Positions 5,968 to 7,721 of a stretch of DNA of 7,721 nucleotides are shown piece by piece; within the stretch, counting starts at the first letter, position 1; each line of letters begins with the position of its first letter. Position numbers and translations under genes: made by a program. Source of the DNA: Thermoplasmatota archaeon. Its GTDB lineage: Archaea; Thermoplasmatota; E2; DHVEG-1. The notes beneath the pieces were generated by a model. The model saw only the letters and a list, made by a program, of their open reading frames with translations, ran no database searches and was not told where the DNA came from. Location: positions 1-7,721 of the forward strand of contig JAHJFH010000165.1 in assembly GCA_018824925.1 (NCBI GenBank), read 5' to 3'.

Positions 5968-6095
5968 ACCTATTACCAACCACATCCAAAAAAAGACACA
6001 ATATACTAATACAATCATTCCAGTGCACATTTCTTGCAGCACTTCTTTATTACATCTTACCACTATCTGCTGGTGTTACTACGATTTCTGAATAA
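5968..6095 (+). pseudogene. Possible continuation of the broken membrane-protein gene
   Basis: In the same phase as ATG 5655, open from 5964, the sequence reads HNILIQSFQCTFLAALLYY then ILPLSAGVTTISE and stops at TAA 6093. This is a convincing membrane helix with sensible codons and no start codon of its own. It may be a fifth helix joined to the fourth by another frameshift in the A/T-rich stretch around 5958-5994. It overlaps the 3' end of the convergent oxidoreductase by 17 bases, which counts mildly against it. The overlapping plus-strand ORF starting at ATG 5903 is in a third frame and looks less protein-like. Confidence 0.35.
5988..5994 (-). terminator. Possible T-run terminator of the oxidoreductase gene
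   Basis: Seven A residues on the plus strand read as T7 on the minus strand, about 85 bases past the oxidoreductase stop codon. This is consistent with archaeal termination. Confidence 0.3.
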
Positions 6096-7215
6096 TCTGA
6101 TTTGCGGCGCTCACTCCTGTAATATATGATTCCTCTAACCCAACAATATTATAATCACCAACTAAAAAGAGACCATGACCCCTATCAGGGTCAATCAAGG
6201 TATGTCCATCAATTCTACCTGCAGGATCCCACACATGGGACGCAATTACCTCAACTTCTTTAAAAAACTGGTGCAATGGCGCAGGATTCTCCCTATAATA
6301 AAATAAAAATGTGCCATCTAAATTATCAGCAATTGCCTGAACATTACTTGGAGAACAAAACATCTGATACCGTTTCCGCGCAATACATGCTTTTGGCACC
6401 CCCCGTACATGCATCATACAGGTTCGAACCCCCCTATTCATCAAATGAACCCCCGCATAACGAGACGACCATCCAATCTCCGTAGCTAATACCACATTCT
6501 TTGACATATACATCGCATCATTTGTTTTAACACGATAGCCCCCATCAATAAATTGAATATCACCTACTTCACCAGCAATAAACCGATCACCCAACATCTC
6601 CACAACCTTATCTTTCTGAAACACAAAGGTATAAATGGGAGTAATTAACGGTAAAAGAAACTCAAGAAAACTAAATGCATTCATTTTTTCAACAGGAGAA
6701 AACGTCGTCGAATACAACCCTTTATTTAAATACCGCTCCACCCCTCTTTCCAGATGATGCAATTTTACAAAATCTACTGCATTCATCATATAAAGCTCAT
6801 ATAACCATGGCATCTGCTCCAACACCGTTTTCTGAGATGAGGACTCTACCTTTTTACGAAACAAATGAAACAACCGACGAAACTGTCGTAGTAACCGACG
6901 GATACGAATCATATCTTTAGCATACCATATCAGACGAGGTTCATACAACTGGAAAGTATTACCCTCTTCATGAAACAAAAAATCGGACAATCGTATCCGT
7001 GATGCTCTATTCACCCACGGCAACACATGGGTATAATCATCACATACAAAAAACGCCCCATAATTAATTATCCCATCATCAGAGGTAAGAATCCGTCCCC
7101 CGATATCTTTACTAATAACCAGAAAATCATTATTTTTTTTGTCCAACTGATTAGCACACCCTATCCCCGCAACACCTGCACCAACAATAATCGTATCCAC
7201 AGTCTTTTGAATCAT
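6079..7215 (-). CDS. FAD-dependent amine-oxidase-like oxidoreductase
   Basis: This 378-residue flavoprotein has the layout of the amine oxidase/phytoene desaturase superfamily. An N-terminal Rossmann FAD-binding motif reads IIVGAGVAGIG (9-19), followed by the GGR motif (ISKDIGGRI, 34-42) that normally contacts the FAD. A variable substrate domain contains a basic stretch (IRIRRLLRQFRRLFHLFRKK, about 103-122) and a hydrophobic segment (FLEFLLPLITPIYTFVF). The C-terminal FAD motif is GLFLVGDYNIVGLEESYITG (about 348-367), matching GD-x(n)-E-x-S/A-x-x-SG of the superfamily. Substrate and pathway cannot be told. There is no signal peptide, so it is cytoplasmic; the basic stretch might touch the membrane or a lipid substrate (inferred). 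I prefer ATG 7215, which puts the Rossmann motif right at the N-terminus; GTG 7239 would add eight residues. It converges with the broken membrane gene. Confidence 0.88.
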   Translation of the reverse strand: MIQKTVDTIIVGAGVAGIGCANQLDKKNNDFLVISKDIGGRILTSDDGIINYGAFFVCDDYTHVLPWVNRASRIRLSDFLFHEEGNTFQLYEPRLIWYAKDMIRIRRLLRQFRRLFHLFRKKVESSSQKTVLEQMPWLYELYMMNAVDFVKLHHLERGVERYLNKGLYSTTFSPVEKMNAFSFLEFLLPLITPIYTFVFQKDKVVEMLGDRFIAGEVGDIQFIDGGYRVKTNDAMYMSKNVVLATEIGWSSRYAGVHLMNRGVRTCMMHVRGVPKACIARKRYQMFCSPSNVQAIADNLDGTFLFYYRENPAPLHQFFKEVEVIASHVWDPAGRIDGHTLIDPDRGHGLFLVGDYNIVGLEESYITGVSAANQIIQKS

Positions 7216-7299
7216 TGCCTGTACCAAATAGTATACCACAATAAAACTTGCTACCTATAACTTTTTTTTATTATTTCAGACTAGAATTATGGGCTAAAT

Positions 7300-7345
7300 T
7301 GGGAATGAGGTGGGAATGAACTGGTAAACAGCTGGAACCAGGTTG
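7300..7345 (+). repeat. Short direct repeat and small dyad in a G-rich patch
   Basis: TGGGAATGA occurs at 7300-7308 and 7311-7319 (11-base period), followed by CTGGT ... ACCAG, a 5-base dyad. The patch is G-rich compared with its A/T-rich surroundings and has no open reading frame on the plus strand. It lies between the oxidoreductase start and the small membrane-protein gene. I cannot assign a function. Confidence 0.3.
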
Positions 7346-7394
7346 GAAAAAATCATTAAATCTACTTCCAACAATCATAATAGCAGAACCAAAA

Positions 7395-7400
7395 AGGAGG
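7395..7400 (+). promoter_or_regulatory. Ribosome binding site of the small membrane protein
   Basis: AGGAGG is followed by a nine-A run and then ATG 7412, an 11-base spacer that is slightly longer than usual. It marks ATG 7412 as a real start even though the frame it opens is soon lost. Confidence 0.5.
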
Positions 7401-7411
7401 AAAAAAAAACA

Positions 7412-7538
7412 ATGAACAAAACAAACACCAGAGGTCATACGGCAACTAACCCGCACTATGTTTGGTCCTTTCGGCATCTATTTTACCATCTTTGAAACTC
7501 TAGCAATATGTATACTCATCTACCTTAGTCGAGAATAG
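7412..7538 (+). pseudogene. Small single-helix membrane protein with a one-base frameshift
   Basis: From ATG 7412 the direct frame gives a featureless 27-residue peptide ending at TGA. Skipping one A in the AAAA run at 7418-7421 gives MNK-QTPEVIRQLTRTMFGPF then GIYFTIFETLAICILIYLSRE, ending at TAG 7536. This has a soluble N-terminus of about 18 residues and one membrane helix (FGIYFTIFETLAICILIYL), flanked by charged residues as expected. The alternative is a start at ATG 7458, giving only 26 residues and discarding the good ribosome site. I do not recognise the family. A single extra A in a homopolymer could be real slippage, decay or sequence error. Confidence 0.5.
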
Positions 7539-7544
7539 AATATG

Positions 7545-7624
7545 TGTTAGGACAGGACATATGTCCCTTCTGGTGATTATCATAAGACAATTCATGATAA
7601 ACCATCAAAGTGGGACATATGTAC
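7545..7624. repeat. Nested inverted repeats, possible insertion-sequence end
   Basis: GGACATATGTCC (7555-7566) is a perfect 12-base palindrome. ACATATGTCCC (7557-7567) and GGGACATATGT (7612-7622) are perfect 11-base inverted repeats. Inside them TGGT-ga-TTATCAT (7571-7583) pairs with ATGATAAACCA (7594-7604) apart from a two-base bulge, so the whole block can fold into a long hairpin or cruciform. It begins just after TGTTAGGACA (7545-7554), and an ORF starts within its right arm. A transposon terminus with internal transposase sites or an autoregulated operator are the main readings. Confidence 0.55.
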
Positions 7625-7721
7625 ATCTACCAAGGAGAACCCTACTTACAGAAGGATCACATTCAACTGTTACGTCAAGAACCAACATATTTACAACAAC
7701 GCTATCATGCAGTGATGAGAG
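7619..7721 (+). CDS. 5' end of an unidentified ORF, cut by the window edge
   Basis: The frame from ATG 7619 is open to the window end: MYIYQGEPYLQKDHIQLLRQ, then EPTYLQQRYHAVMR. The sequence is hydrophilic and helical, with codons that look coding. The ATG lies inside the right arm of the inverted repeat block; GTG 7610 is an in-frame alternative, and TAA 7598 bars anything earlier. There is no clear ribosome site. The short N-terminus before a probable helical DNA-binding region, together with the repeats, suggests a transposase of an insertion sequence (perhaps IS481- or IS630-like), but no diagnostic motif lies inside the window. Confidence 0.45.
   Translation, partial: MYIYQGEPYLQKDHIQLLRQEPTYLQQRYHAVMR

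Noticed and set aside
5903..6091. 62-codon plus-strand reading frame
   Set aside because: It starts inside the fourth helix of the broken membrane gene in the wrong phase, and its translation is low in pattern compared with the other two frames.
7271..7477. 68-codon minus-strand reading frame
   Set aside because: It has no ribosome site, spans a T-rich stretch and G-rich repeats, and opposes the small membrane protein with its good AGGAGG.
1..7721. CRISPR arrays, tRNA or rRNA genes
   Set aside because: I found no regularly spaced repeats of 25-40 bases, no cloverleaf-like segment with TTCGA-type loops in context, and no conserved rRNA stretches.

Overview
The window looks like a stretch of an A+T-rich archaeal chromosome. 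Nearly every gene has its own TATA-like box (TTTATA type) close to its start, leaders are very short, some genes have clear GGAGG/GGTGA ribosome sites, and transcription seems to stop at T-runs. The extracellular proteins carry carboxypeptidase-regulatory-like, Ig-like and PKD domains. That style is familiar from uncultured Euryarchaeota such as Thermoplasmata-type lineages, but the lineage is an inference. No rRNA, tRNA or CRISPR array is visible.

Layout from left to right: (1) a secreted multidomain beta-sandwich protein (54-1115, +); (2) a convergent UPF0016/GDT1-type cation transporter (1149-1700, -), whose correct 5' end has ATA where the start codon should be; (3) a membrane-anchored serpin (1891-3174, +); (4) a secreted papain-family (C1A) cysteine protease with a PKD domain (3356-4672, +), followed by a strong RNA hairpin; (5) two small soluble proteins on the minus strand (4887-5066 and 5203-5427); (6) a promoter region with a repeated TTATTTTGTA motif; (7) a small multi-pass membrane protein gene broken by an in-frame TGA and a frameshift (5655 to about 5967, possibly to 6095); (8) an FAD-dependent amine-oxidase-like oxidoreductase (6079-7215, -); (9) a roughly 41-residue one-helix membrane protein with a one-base shift just after its start (7412-7538, +); (10) a nested inverted repeat running into the start of an ORF cut by the window edge, possibly the left end of an insertion sequence.

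The most connected biology is the serpin/cysteine-protease pair. A protease inhibitor with an intact inhibitory hinge sits directly upstream of an apparently active secreted papain-like protease that lacks the usual I29 inhibitory propeptide. The serpin's predicted reactive loop has Leu at P2, which suits papain-type enzymes. The secreted protein and the protease also share a short hydrophobic C-terminal tail that could be a surface-sorting or anchoring signal. The genes are not in an operon; each appears to have its own promoter and terminator.

A second theme is broken reading frames: one missing start codon, one nonsense codon and at least two one-base shifts in otherwise well-formed genes. 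These may be real decay, unusual decoding or sequence error, and only reads or related genomes can decide.
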